A stretch of 64,000 nucleotides of DNA. Origin: Mycetohabitans endofungorum. Lineage in GTDB: Bacteria > Pseudomonadota > Gammaproteobacteria > Burkholderiales > Burkholderiaceae. The stretch lies in assembly GCF_037477895.1 (NCBI RefSeq), contig NZ_CP132744.1:1674001-1738000 (forward strand), read 5' to 3'. Of this stretch, positions 50,204 through 59,388 are shown piece after piece. The number at the start of each line of letters is the position of its first letter. Position 1 is the first letter of the stretch. The notes below the pieces were generated by a model. It was given only the letters and a program-made list of their open reading frames with translations. It made no database searches and was not told the origin of the DNA. Made by a program: the position numbers and the translations under genes.

Positions 50204-51996
50204 GCGAGCCACTCCACTTCAATGGGGCTTGATAGCCAAGGTAGTGCTACCTGCGTCAGCGGCCATGGCACCTGGGTCAATAGCACATCGGTTGCATCCC
50301 GCTCCACCGCCAAGGTGAGATGCTTTGTGTCTGCTGTCAGCATGCCCGTGCGTTGCAGGAAAAACGCGCGCACGTCGGCCACACTTAAGCGCTGCAGACC
50401 CGGCAGCACCGCCAGCGTCGTGTTGAGCCAGCTGTCAGCATAGACTTGTTGTGGCCCGTCCAGCACGGGCCAGTTGATCGACGTCGCGTCCTGCGGCAGC
50501 GGCGACAAACCGCATAGCAGGCGCGGCACCGGTAAGCGCCAATCGGCCGGCGGCGTCTGTCCTCCTGCCAGCCAGTCCAGCAGCGCGACGGCGCGCAGTG
50601 CGGCATCCGGCTGCCAGCGATTGTCGGCATCGACCAACTCGAAGGTCTGAAACAAGCGCGGCAACACCGGCCATAGCAGCACCAAACCCGCGTTGGCTAC
50701 GACCAGCGGCTCGGCTTCAACAAGCGGGTTCGAGCGGCGTTGCGTGGGAGCAAGCGCTTGCTTGGCCCACATTGCGCGCTCGGCGGCCAGCGCGTCACGT
50801 TCCCGTGGCACGTGACCTGCCGAACGGGTCGCACGCGACACCGATGCCGTGGCATGTAGCGTCGGATGTACGTTACGCAGGTCAAGGGCCACAACAAGTC
50901 GTTCGCGCAGGCTGGCCGTTAGGGTTGTCAGCCAAGGCGCCGAATGGGTATCGTCGAACCGCGACATCAGCAGGTCGCGCAGCATACGCCGCATCGGCTC
51001 GGTCAGCGGACGAGCCAGCAACGCATCAAGACACGCCTGGAGCGAGTGATTCGAGCTTAATGCAGCCTTCGACGCGTCGTGTGAAAGACATGCTGCACTG
51101 ACCGACCTCTGGGACACAACCGAATGACGCTGTACCGCATCGATCGCCGTCACAGGGATGGCTTGATAGCCAGAAAACGGCAACGGGCGTGATGTCGGCG
51201 CGATGCCCGCTGACGTGTACCTTTGGCTGACCTTCACCTGCGTCGCCACCGGGTAGCGCTGCAGCACGAGCAACGCTCCGAGCGGCAACAGGAGCGACCA
51301 GTCCGGTTGTGAGGGCAGTTCAATGTGGGCCGGCGTAATCCACCAAGCGAACAACGAGCGCAACGCGGCATTGCCACATCCGGCGATCAACCGGTGTCGG
51401 GCGTTCGGTTGCAAGCAGCGTTCGGCTAACGCGAGCCGGGAGCCAGACGAGTCATCACTCAAGCCCGCCTGGCTCGTTTGCATCAGATGCATCATATAAG
51501 CATGCGGACTGAGGAGGCGGCCGCCGCTTGATCCGCTAGGCGCGCTGTTGGGCGCCCTCCACACGCCTGTGTCCAAGTAACGCAGCAGTGACGCCCAACC
51601 GGATGGACCGGTATCGGCCATCGCCGTCGGGTGCAGCATTGCCGAGCGCGTCGCGTGCCGGTGCGCCGCTGTGTCTATCGGCAATCGTGCGCTATTGCCC
51701 CCTTCGCTTGAACGCGCATTCAGCGCGGCTCGCAACACACGCGCCAGCTCGACGGGCACCCGATCGAGTAACTCTGCCTCGAGCCTTGCCAGCGCAATGT
51801 CGCCCACTTGAACCACCAGCCGGTCAAGCTGACGCGGCTCGTGAAGACTGCCGTCGTCACATTGTTCGATCGCCCGCGCGATGTGCACACGCAGCGCATC
51901 GTGAAACAGTAGACTGCAACGGCGTTGCATGCACTCCGCGTCATGAAAGGGCGCTCGCAGCTTAAAGCGAAACCGATCGATTCTGTTGTGCATCAT
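50200..51996 (-). CDS. Contractile injection system tape-measure protein, Afp14/Pvc14-like
   Basis: A 598-residue protein. The N-terminal 90 residues fit the family that sets tube length in Afp/PVC: IDRFRFKLRAPFHDAECMQR, then RQLDRLVVQVGDIALARLEA (the conserved 'DRLvvdlG' motif). The rest is Ala/Leu/Arg-rich and mostly helical, without catalytic signature. Its place between fibre and ATPase genes is the Afp14 slot. If length sets tube length, this 598-residue protein would give a rather short particle. Confidence 0.8.
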   Translation of the reverse strand: MMHNRIDRFRFKLRAPFHDAECMQRRCSLLFHDALRVHIARAIEQCDDGSLHEPRQLDRLVVQVGDIALARLEAELLDRVPVELARVLRAALNARSSEGGNSARLPIDTAAHRHATRSAMLHPTAMADTGPSGWASLLRYLDTGVWRAPNSAPSGSSGGRLLSPHAYMMHLMQTSQAGLSDDSSGSRLALAERCLQPNARHRLIAGCGNAALRSLFAWWITPAHIELPSQPDWSLLLPLGALLVLQRYPVATQVKVSQRYTSAGIAPTSRPLPFSGYQAIPVTAIDAVQRHSVVSQRSVSAACLSHDASKAALSSNHSLQACLDALLARPLTEPMRRMLRDLLMSRFDDTHSAPWLTTLTASLRERLVVALDLRNVHPTLHATASVSRATRSAGHVPRERDALAAERAMWAKQALAPTQRRSNPLVEAEPLVVANAGLVLLWPVLPRLFQTFELVDADNRWQPDAALRAVALLDWLAGGQTPPADWRLPVPRLLCGLSPLPQDATSINWPVLDGPQQVYADSWLNTTLAVLPGLQRLSVADVRAFFLQRTGMLTADTKHLTLAVERDATDVLLTQVPWPLTQVALPWLSSPIEVEWLA

Positions 51997-52267
51997 TTAA
52001 GCCCCAGCCAAGCCGTGATTGACCATCGGGTACGCCGCGTGTGCAACCGGGCATACCGAAGCAGCTGATCTCAATAAACTTTGCGCTTCCCAGCCTGGAT
52101 GAATTGCACTCATCGCAATACTCCTGTTATCCGGCCAACCTTCACGTACCGGCAACGCCGACCCATTTTGGGTTGACTGCATCCGCAGCTCAGCGCTACA
52201 CGCCATGTACAATCACATCATCACGAAACCACAAAACGTCTGTCATTCGGCCCCGCGTTCCCTTTTC

Positions 52268-53359
52268 ATGCCATCTGTCCGCCTGGGCAAGCTGTCCGAT
52301 GCCCTCATCGATGACGCTTATCGATGGCTGTGCACGCAGCGTCGCCACTTTCCCGATCACGCCGATATCTGGCACCTGCGTTTTCATTGGCATACCGAAC
52401 GCAACCGGATCCAGGAAACGCTCGCGCGCGGCACGTATCGCTTCGAGCCAATGTCGCGCGTCACCAAGGCGTCGGGCGAGGCGGTCGTGGTGTGGTCATC
52501 GGCCGACGCGCTTGTGATCAAATGTTTAACACTGCTGCTGCAAGCGCACTTGCCCGTTCATCGAGCCTGCGAACATGTGCGCGGGCACGGTGGCGGCGTC
52601 GCTTCCGTGGCACGCGTACACCAACTTGTATGCTTGAGACAGTATCCGTTCATCTGCCGCACCGATATCCGGCAGTACTATGCCAACATCGATAAATCGA
52701 TTCTCCTCGCCCAGCTGCGTGAGCACATCGCCGATCCCAAATTGCTCGATCTGCTGTCGCAAATCGTCCGTTACTCGGTGGTCTCGGGCGGCGAGTTTCA
52801 TACGCCGGTCAAAGGCATTGCCCGCGGCAGTGCGATCAGCCCGCTGTTCGCCGCGTTTCATCTGTATGCCATCGATCACGCATTCGCGGCCCTTCCGCAC
52901 CTGGTCTATGTGCGCTACCTGGACGACTTTCTGCTCTTTGCGAAAACCCGATGGCATTTGCGAAAAGCCGTCAAACAATTGAATCAATTTCTGGCCTCCT
53001 ATGGTTTCGAACAGCACCCCGACAAAACCTTTATTGGCAAAGTCGAAAAAGGCTTCGACTGGATGGGCTTTCTTTTTACCGCCGACGGCTGCGCCGCCGT
53101 GGCGCCTCGCGCCTTAACCAACCATGCACTGAAACTTCGCCGGCTTTATGAGCAGGCGCGACGCGGTGACCTTGCCGAAGGGCTGCGGCGCGTGGCGGAG
53201 TATCGACAGCGGTGGGCGACGTGGGCGAGGACGGAAAGGCGGTTCGATATGGGAGGTTCGCATGTTTGCCTCCTGGGCAATGCGCGTGGGAATCGGTTCG
53301 AGACGGCACCATGCGAGCACAACAATCGAACTGTGAAGCCCGGGGCGGGAAACGGCTAG
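52268..53359 (+). CDS. Stand-alone reverse transcriptase inside the injection-system operon
   Basis: A 363-residue reverse transcriptase on the strand opposite to the operon. Palm motifs: FICRTDIRQYYANIDKSILL, GIARGSAISPLFAAFHLY, YVRYLDDFLLFAKTRW (YLDD in place of YADD), QHPDKTFIGKVEKGFDWMGF. It has no maturase or endonuclease domain, so it is not a group II intron protein. Motif 4 reads SP, not the SQ usual in diversity-generating retroelements. The ATG at 52268 (MPSVRLGKLSDALIDDAYRW) aligns best with the domain start; one at 52205 is also open. The last 20-30 residues are unlike known C termini. Its stop is 88 bases from the fibre gene stop, tail to tail. Confidence 0.85.
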   Translation: MPSVRLGKLSDALIDDAYRWLCTQRRHFPDHADIWHLRFHWHTERNRIQETLARGTYRFEPMSRVTKASGEAVVVWSSADALVIKCLTLLLQAHLPVHRACEHVRGHGGGVASVARVHQLVCLRQYPFICRTDIRQYYANIDKSILLAQLREHIADPKLLDLLSQIVRYSVVSGGEFHTPVKGIARGSAISPLFAAFHLYAIDHAFAALPHLVYVRYLDDFLLFAKTRWHLRKAVKQLNQFLASYGFEQHPDKTFIGKVEKGFDWMGFLFTADGCAAVAPRALTNHALKLRRLYEQARRGDLAEGLRRVAEYRQRWATWARTERRFDMGGSHVCLLGNARGNRFETAPCEHNNRTVKPGAGNG

Positions 53360-53447
53360 TCACCGAGGAAACCCTTGGACCTGTACGTTAGAATCGTCGG
53401 ACCTTCGTGGGGGCAGGCTAACACTCCGCTCTCCGCACCCCCACCGA

Positions 53448-55514
53448 TCACGCGCCGACAATCTTCACCGACCACAGCGCTCCTCCCACCCGGATCCCGA
53501 TTGCACCCGTGGGACATCCCCCTGTCACTTGCTTCTCTCCCCCTCCCCCGCGCAATGCGACAAGGACTCCCCTCGTCCATTTCCAAACACCCGCGAGAGA
53601 GCCGCCCGACGTGCTCGTCCAACTTCGATCCAGGTCAACATCCACCTCCCGTATCCACGGTGCTGTCAGGCTCACCCCGACTAGTTCCACGCTGCTCGGC
53701 GGCCCGGACGGGATACGCGAGGCCAGTTCGACCTTGTAAAAACACGGAAGGGGTATCCTGCCTGCCACTTCTTCGTCGACCGCCGCTGTCGAGTACTCTG
53801 CTCCCGCCCCGGCAACACCGCGTTTCTCCTCCAGCAGCCGACAGAAACCCGGGATGCCCTGCCCTAGAGCTACGGACACACTCACGACGACGGTCTCGGG
53901 GTAACGTACTTCAACCTCGTACATGACCGCGTGGGAGCGGACCTCTGTCCCAGCCGGCCTCGCCTCCCGTGACAACCCGACCAGCGCCCGCCCGATGCCC
54001 CGGGGTACCAGCAATATGCCTTTTTCGTGGGGTTCAACCGCCAACACGCCCTCGTCGGTCGTCACTCCCCGGACTCGCTTCGCGACTCCAGTCGGTACCG
54101 ATACGATGCGAGGCGTGGGGTACTCAATCCTGAGGGGACCTCCGGGGGGGTCCGGGGGGGCCAACGGTTTTAACCATCGCGTCCATATCTGCTTCGCGGC
54201 AACCTTCCAACGTTCCGCCTTCGGGAGGCTGTCATCAACCTCGATTTCTTCAACAGCCGGGCCACGCTGTTCTTTTTCCAAATACCCGATGCCCTCCGCC
54301 ACGATCCTTGCGAGCTCCGTCGGCTTCGTATATCCATCGGCATACCCGGTTTGGTACTGCTTCGGATCCGTAGTGGGAATGCAAGAAAATTGCCCTTTAT
54401 CGCCATCCCAAGGGGCGTCTGCTGACGCCATGTCCCAGCTGCCCAAGACCGCTGCGAAATTGCCTTGTCCAACCAAGACCATTAACGCGTTTTGGGTCCA
54501 CCCTCCGTTCTGCCCATCCTTCCCATCCTGCCCTGTTCCCCGGGGGTTGCCGTCGGTGTTTGTCGCGCCATACACGCCATATATCCCGGTTCCAAACTGA
54601 CTTAACTCCTCATGATCGGCTTGTTGACTTTGACCGGGCGTGTAGGGATCCACGATGTATAAACAGTTCTTGGTAAATTTTTCGCCATTATTTCCATACA
54701 AGCAAGTATTACCAGATTGTGGCGACAGCGCAATGTCACCTTTTAGCTTTGCCTTATTTTCATTTCGGAATTTTTTAAAAAATCCTGTCAGCGCCTTCAA
54801 TGCCTCCACTGGATTGCTTCCTTGCCGATAGGCATTGCGAAGCTCAGTAGCAATCTTTCTTTCCAGGTCGGACTGATCCGAGTTGACATTATCCCGAAAA
54901 CCAATTTTCGTGCCCTCGCTTGCTTTATTGAGCGCGCCCTCGAATTGTGACGCCAGTCTTTCAATGTGACCTTCCTTTAGCGTCAACCCCTTATCGCCAG
55001 CCGTGAAATGATCTTCGTTATATTTAACGGCGAGTCGACCGTTGTCCAATTTCAGTCCAGAAGTCTCTGGTTCAAAATTCATTTGCAGTTTGCCGCCGTC
55101 CGTCGATAAGCCGCTGGACTCGTTTACATTTAATGTCAGCTGTCTGTCTTGCTCCGTCACACCGTTGCCCGTTTTGATGTGTAGGGCACCTCCCTCCGTG
55201 CATAACGCACTTTGTTCCTTTATTGCAAGTTTGACTGCGTTAGCATCGAGCTTTACTCCTCCCCCTGCTTTGACCTCGAGACCCGTGTCGCTGACCGCTA
55301 GCCCGCTCTTCTCTTTCAGTCTGACGCTCAATTTTCCGTCTTTCAGGTCGTAATTTAGCCCTTCGCCCGCCGTTGGCTTATCCTCTCCTTCGGAAGCGCC
55401 CACCGCCTTGCGTCCCACATTAGCCAATTCGATTAGCTCATGATAATCCGCCTCGCTAGGCGTTGCGCCCGTCACAAATTTCTTTTTCAATTCACTTGCC
55501 TTTGAATTCGCCAT
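53448..55514 (-). CDS. Long tail fibre, Afp13/Pvc13-like, with atypical C-terminal tip
   Basis: A 688-residue fibre. Residues 8-40 (LKKKFVTGATPSEADYHELI ELANVGRKAVG) form the particle-attachment motif seen in Afp13-type fibres. Residues about 52-185 are repeats of the adenovirus-shaft kind (GLNYDLKDGKLSV, GLAVSDTGLEV, GLSTDGGKLQM, GLKLDNGRLAV, GLTLKEG). A central globular part follows (about 200-445), then a Pro/Gly hinge encoded by two C7 tracts and a 225-residue tip. Residues 353-688 contain no Asn, against 26 in residues 1-352. The tip ends GAIGIRVGGALWSVKIVGA and would bind the target cell. Confidence 0.85.
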   Translation of the reverse strand: MANSKASELKKKFVTGATPSEADYHELIELANVGRKAVGASEGEDKPTAGEGLNYDLKDGKLSVRLKEKSGLAVSDTGLEVKAGGGVKLDANAVKLAIKEQSALCTEGGALHIKTGNGVTEQDRQLTLNVNESSGLSTDGGKLQMNFEPETSGLKLDNGRLAVKYNEDHFTAGDKGLTLKEGHIERLASQFEGALNKASEGTKIGFRDNVNSDQSDLERKIATELRNAYRQGSNPVEALKALTGFFKKFRNENKAKLKGDIALSPQSGNTCLYGNNGEKFTKNCLYIVDPYTPGQSQQADHEELSQFGTGIYGVYGATNTDGNPRGTGQDGKDGQNGGWTQNALMVLVGQGNFAAVLGSWDMASADAPWDGDKGQFSCIPTTDPKQYQTGYADGYTKPTELARIVAEGIGYLEKEQRGPAVEEIEVDDSLPKAERWKVAAKQIWTRWLKPLAPPDPPGGPLRIEYPTPRIVSVPTGVAKRVRGVTTDEGVLAVEPHEKGILLVPRGIGRALVGLSREARPAGTEVRSHAVMYEVEVRYPETVVVSVSVALGQGIPGFCRLLEEKRGVAGAGAEYSTAAVDEEVAGRIPLPCFYKVELASRIPSGPPSSVELVGVSLTAPWIREVDVDLDRSWTSTSGGSLAGVWKWTRGVLVALRGGGGEKQVTGGCPTGAIGIRVGGALWSVKIVGA
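54141..54160 (-). repeat. Tandem poly-G/poly-C tracts in the fibre hinge
   Basis: On the plus strand, two adjacent copies of a 10-base unit (TCC followed by seven G); on the coding strand, two C7 runs. They encode the Ala-Pro-Pro-Asp-Pro-Pro-Gly-Gly hinge of the fibre. Tracts of this kind are prone to slippage in replication. Confidence 0.8.
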
Positions 55515-55588
55515 CTTGGCTCTCCTGATTTAGGTTTGCAGATCGACCCCAGTACGCCGATACTTCGCATTGATACCGCATTGCTGTC

Positions 55589-56131
55589 TTAAGGCATAAA
55601 TTTCGCGATGTTCAATGTCAGCTTGCCGTCCTTGACAATTAATCCGCCGTCGGAATCCACGTTTAACTCCAAGTAACCTCGGTCTTGATGCTTTTCGATG
55701 ACCAACGTTCGGTTGTCGCAGTCCAACGCAAGTTGACCGTCTCCGTCGATCGTCACGCCCGACCCGGTCACCACATGCAACGTCCCATCATCGACAAGCG
55801 CAGACCCTTGCGCGGCATGAAGTTTTAGTTCGTCAACTTGGGTTGATGTATTATTTTCATGCGTGATGCCCTCTTCATAACAAACCGATAGCCGGCCATC
55901 CTGCGTCGTCAAACCGTCACCGCATTGCACCGCCAGTCCCTCGCTATCGGCCACCAGTCCGCTATTGGGTGTGCACTTCACTTTCAAACGCCCATTCGAC
56001 TCCATCTCCAAGCCGTTACCCGCCGATGGGGCAACGCTCGCGAAATCGATCAACTCCCCAAACTCTGCCTCACCAGGCACTTTCCATGCACTAAACTTTT
56101 CTACCAAATCGTTTTTTTTCATTTGATACAT
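55589..56131 (-). CDS. Short fibre-shaft protein without tip
   Basis: A 180-residue protein sharing the layout of the long fibre's first 190 residues: an attachment motif (DLVEKFSAWKVPGEAEFGEL IDFASVAPSAG) and about seven shaft-like repeats (GLEMESNGRLKV, GLVADSEGLAV, GLTTQDGRLSV, GSALVDDGTLHV, GLIVKDGKLTL). It stops after the shaft, with no globular or tip domain. It may be a second, short fibre, an assembly partner, or a leftover of a duplication. An AGGA site precedes the ATG, and the frame is intact. Confidence 0.75.
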   Translation of the reverse strand: MYQMKKNDLVEKFSAWKVPGEAEFGELIDFASVAPSAGNGLEMESNGRLKVKCTPNSGLVADSEGLAVQCGDGLTTQDGRLSVCYEEGITHENNTSTQVDELKLHAAQGSALVDDGTLHVVTGSGVTIDGDGQLALDCDNRTLVIEKHQDRGYLELNVDSDGGLIVKDGKLTLNIAKFMP

Positions 56132-56180
56132 TTTCAGTATTCCTATTCCAATGAATTTTTACGATCCAGACTGCGCCGTC

Positions 56181-59100
56181 TTATGTGATCTTCTTCGGCC
56201 GAGGCAGGGAGGTATCATTCGAACCTTCAACATAGACCACCTGCTGCTCAATACGAGCTTTCCGTGATTTATTCACGTCTTTTTCCGAAATATCGTTTTC
56301 GAGTTTTGTGCGGGTCTCCGGATCCGCGATTTGCACGAACCCGATACCGACGCGCTCATCCGTGGGCCGATCTCCCACACCAAGCAAATTCAATAGCCCG
56401 TACGACTGATCACCAACCGGTCGCCCCCCTTTTTGCCACTGCTGATATTTAAACGCAAAATCTTTAAATTGCTGCTTATCTAGCCAATGCAATTGAATAT
56501 TCAAGTGACTAGGGGCTTCTTGCCGAACTATTTGCTCGATCCAATGGTTTAATTCACTCGGGTTACCGTGTTGACCCAACCAGCTTCGATCTAATACCAC
56601 GCTTAAGGTGAACGCGAACGTATTTTCTTTGTAGGGGACAGACCATCCGTAAAGGACCGGCATGGCTGCTACCGGCCATGCCGGTTTTGGCGCCATTTTT
56701 GAAGAGGTGATGCATAAATTAACTGGACTGACTTTGGGATAGCCCTCTTTATCTTTAGTAACTTCCGGCCCCCTTTCGCCTATCCATTGGACAGTCACGG
56801 CTCCTTGGATCGGATCAATCTTCTTCACCTTGACAACAATATCCGGTTTGCCCTTAACTTCATTCAGTTCGGCGTCCGTCGGCATACTCTGCCATCTTGC
56901 TTTAGGCCGCAACGCAAATTCATCACCAATTTCCAGATCGGTTGGAAACGACGGTTGCACCATCAGCGTTGCGGTATCGTCCTGAGGAACGTTATTATCG
57001 ATGTAGCGAAGGTCGTACACCACTCGCTTTAGCCAAGTCGAACTGATTCTCCATTTCCACTGATAGTTTTTATCCTGCAGCAACGGAACACTTCGTTTCA
57101 AACGCTGGTGTTGAGTTAAATCAACCTTGATCTTCGCAGGTGAATCGGCGCTATTATCTCCCACCTTGTGAATTACGATGCCGGTGATTGGTTCAAATTC
57201 ATTTTTAGACTGGTAAGCTTGCAGTTCGATCAGCTGTCCTGCACGCAGTTGACCGTTTGTTATCCCCTCCAATGCCAGGCTCAGGAGAGTAGACCTGTCC
57301 TGCTGGCCTGGTGTGTCGCTATAGACAGTGACCTGCCCTTTCCACCGATTTCCCAAGTCTACAAGTGCCGGATCAGGCGCCTTCGGTAATAGCTCTTGGT
57401 GCTCGATCAAATAGAAGGGCAGATCTTCAATTGGAAACTGAGCATTGTCTTGTTGCAGCGTTTCATCGAACAGCGTTTTATCCAAGCGCGCAATCTTGCC
57501 AATACCCAAGCGCGCTGCAATCTTGCGCTGCAACGCTGAGATCTTGCTGATACTGATTGCCGCTCGCTCATACGACAGTCGCGTCACCTGTCGCAAAAAA
57601 CCCTGTTGCACATTAAGAAATTCTTTCGCGTCGGACTTCAACAACGTGCGTGACGCGCGGCACTCCCCAAAATAACCCAACAGATAATCGACGATTGCCA
57701 ACGCTTTTTCATCGCTTTGCGACTGGCGCTTGCTCTCCTGTTTCAGTGCGTCATGCCCCGTGAGCACACACTTAGTTTGTTCGTCGGCAAGCGGATCTTT
57801 ATGCGCCTGCGGCCAAATGGCCGCGCCCCATACCGCGGCTTCGGGATCCCGGTTATCGAAGGCCAACAGACGCGGCAGCTTTTCCAATTGATCTGCACTG
57901 TCGGCGACCTGTTGCTCGAATGGACGCAGAAACCGCAGCAGTTGTTTCGCGTTGAAACTCTTAGCAAACTGCTCGACAGTCTGCTGCAAGCCATACACCG
58001 GTGGCAACCAAGACCCGGCACTGCGGTAATACCCAGGATGCCGATACTGGCCGTATGGCACCCGTCTCGTCTCATCGCGTTTAGCTAGTGTCACCTGCGT
58101 CAGCAGTGCTTTGAGGTGCTTGTCGACTGCCCCACATTCCACCGTGATAGTTTGTCCACGCTTGCGCACTATGATTGTGCTGCCAAGCGAAGAGTCCTCG
58201 AACTGGCCACTTGCCGGATCGACCCACAATTGCACTTGCGCATTGGCGGCAATCTCAAGCGTCCCTTTCGATGCTTGCGCGTTTTGGCTGCCCCACGACA
58301 CCCGCTTAATGCCACGCACGGTCATCATTGCGGCCGTCAACGTAGAATACGACGCTGTCGTAAGCTTGCCTTGATCGTCCATTTCACGTGACGGTGGCAA
58401 GCCGGCAATCCAGCCATGTTTCAGATGCGGCCCCGCATAGACTGCTTCCGCCGCCTCGCCTTGCGCAAGGCGAGCCGCAGCCCATTGACGTATCGGCCAC
58501 GGCAATAATGCGTCATTGGCCTTCCAGATCGCTTGCGCGACGACTTGAGCGGTTTGACTGGCCGCAAGGTCGTCTTCCAACTCGATGAAGACCTGCAGCT
58601 CTTGTTTCGTGGGCCTTAAAAGGCAAATATCGGTGATTTCCCATTCACACAGGTTTCGGTTGTCCCTTAGACAAGTTTGCAAGCGCTTTTTCGCGTCATC
58701 CTCTTCGACACCAGGATTCAGGGTCGCCCATAGCCGGTACTGTCCGGGGACCCGGTATCTCTCCTTATTCTTTTTTTCCTGTCCAGTCTGTTTCGCTTTT
58801 TTCTGTTTCAAATGATTTTTTTCTTCCCCTACAAACCGGAACGTATAGCGGTCGGTGTCATAGATGTAAGCGTAGCTTTGCTCTGGCGACACGATCGCAA
58901 TCTGCACATCCCTGAACAGAAAAGTCGAAGATTCGTTGTCGGTGTCAGTCAAATCCAACAGAAGGCGCCGATAATCATTGAGGGTCACTGGTCCACACGT
59001 TAACGCCGTTTCCGGACCGAACTCCGGCGCAAAGATGCTGCTATCGCTGTCAGTGCCGTGATTCAGACACGTTGCGCTTTTGTTGGGCACCGATTCTGGC

Positions 59101-59339
59101 GTCAATAAATCGGTTAGCGGTAGTGTGTGCCGATAGCTCACATCTGACACCGCAAAAGTGAGCGCTTGCAGCAGCGTTACACCGGGATCGGCATCACTGC
59201 GCGCGCTCCAGCTTTTTCCCGCATATACCGTGAGTGCATCCTGTGCGGTCGCCCACAACGTATCGAAGTGAACTGGATCCTGTGCAGTATCGTCCGCCGT
59301 CGAATTGGCCTCGGTGGCCGGCCTTGTGGTATCAGCCAT
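56181..59339 (-). CDS. Contractile injection system large baseplate protein, Afp12/Pvc12-like
   Basis: A 1052-residue protein. The N-terminal segment (ARSDADPGVTLLQALTFAVS, then DVSYRHTLPLTDLLTPESVP) matches the second large baseplate-wedge protein of Afp/PVC clusters, which follows the J protein and holds the fibres. No enzymatic motif is seen. A Lys/Gln-rich loop lies at residues about 175-195 (NHLKQKKAKQTGQEKKNKER). A GAGG site precedes the ATG. It is 50 bases downstream of the J protein gene. Confidence 0.85.
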   Translation of the reverse strand: MADTTRPATEANSTADDTAQDPVHFDTLWATAQDALTVYAGKSWSARSDADPGVTLLQALTFAVSDVSYRHTLPLTDLLTPESVPNKSATCLNHGTDSDSSIFAPEFGPETALTCGPVTLNDYRRLLLDLTDTDNESSTFLFRDVQIAIVSPEQSYAYIYDTDRYTFRFVGEEKNHLKQKKAKQTGQEKKNKERYRVPGQYRLWATLNPGVEEDDAKKRLQTCLRDNRNLCEWEITDICLLRPTKQELQVFIELEDDLAASQTAQVVAQAIWKANDALLPWPIRQWAAARLAQGEAAEAVYAGPHLKHGWIAGLPPSREMDDQGKLTTASYSTLTAAMMTVRGIKRVSWGSQNAQASKGTLEIAANAQVQLWVDPASGQFEDSSLGSTIIVRKRGQTITVECGAVDKHLKALLTQVTLAKRDETRRVPYGQYRHPGYYRSAGSWLPPVYGLQQTVEQFAKSFNAKQLLRFLRPFEQQVADSADQLEKLPRLLAFDNRDPEAAVWGAAIWPQAHKDPLADEQTKCVLTGHDALKQESKRQSQSDEKALAIVDYLLGYFGECRASRTLLKSDAKEFLNVQQGFLRQVTRLSYERAAISISKISALQRKIAARLGIGKIARLDKTLFDETLQQDNAQFPIEDLPFYLIEHQELLPKAPDPALVDLGNRWKGQVTVYSDTPGQQDRSTLLSLALEGITNGQLRAGQLIELQAYQSKNEFEPITGIVIHKVGDNSADSPAKIKVDLTQHQRLKRSVPLLQDKNYQWKWRISSTWLKRVVYDLRYIDNNVPQDDTATLMVQPSFPTDLEIGDEFALRPKARWQSMPTDAELNEVKGKPDIVVKVKKIDPIQGAVTVQWIGERGPEVTKDKEGYPKVSPVNLCITSSKMAPKPAWPVAAMPVLYGWSVPYKENTFAFTLSVVLDRSWLGQHGNPSELNHWIEQIVRQEAPSHLNIQLHWLDKQQFKDFAFKYQQWQKGGRPVGDQSYGLLNLLGVGDRPTDERVGIGFVQIADPETRTKLENDISEKDVNKSRKARIEQQVVYVEGSNDTSLPRPKKIT

Positions 59340-59388
59340 CGTTCACCTCATTGTTCTGGTGCCATAGCGACATTGCGCGCTCCGAAAG

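Noticed and set aside
53200..53450. A template repeat for a diversity-generating retroelement at the 3' end of the reverse transcriptase gene
   Set aside because: The segment has AAC-rich stretches and a GGS-like reading, but I found no near-identical copy in the fibre 3' end with differences limited to A positions. The longest shared word (TCGACAGCGG) continues with mismatches at non-A bases.
53375..53926. A 183-codon plus-strand frame opposite the fibre tip
   Set aside because: It is the antisense shadow of the fibre gene. It has no ribosome binding site and a Pro/Arg/Ser-rich composition typical of shadow frames in GC-rich DNA.
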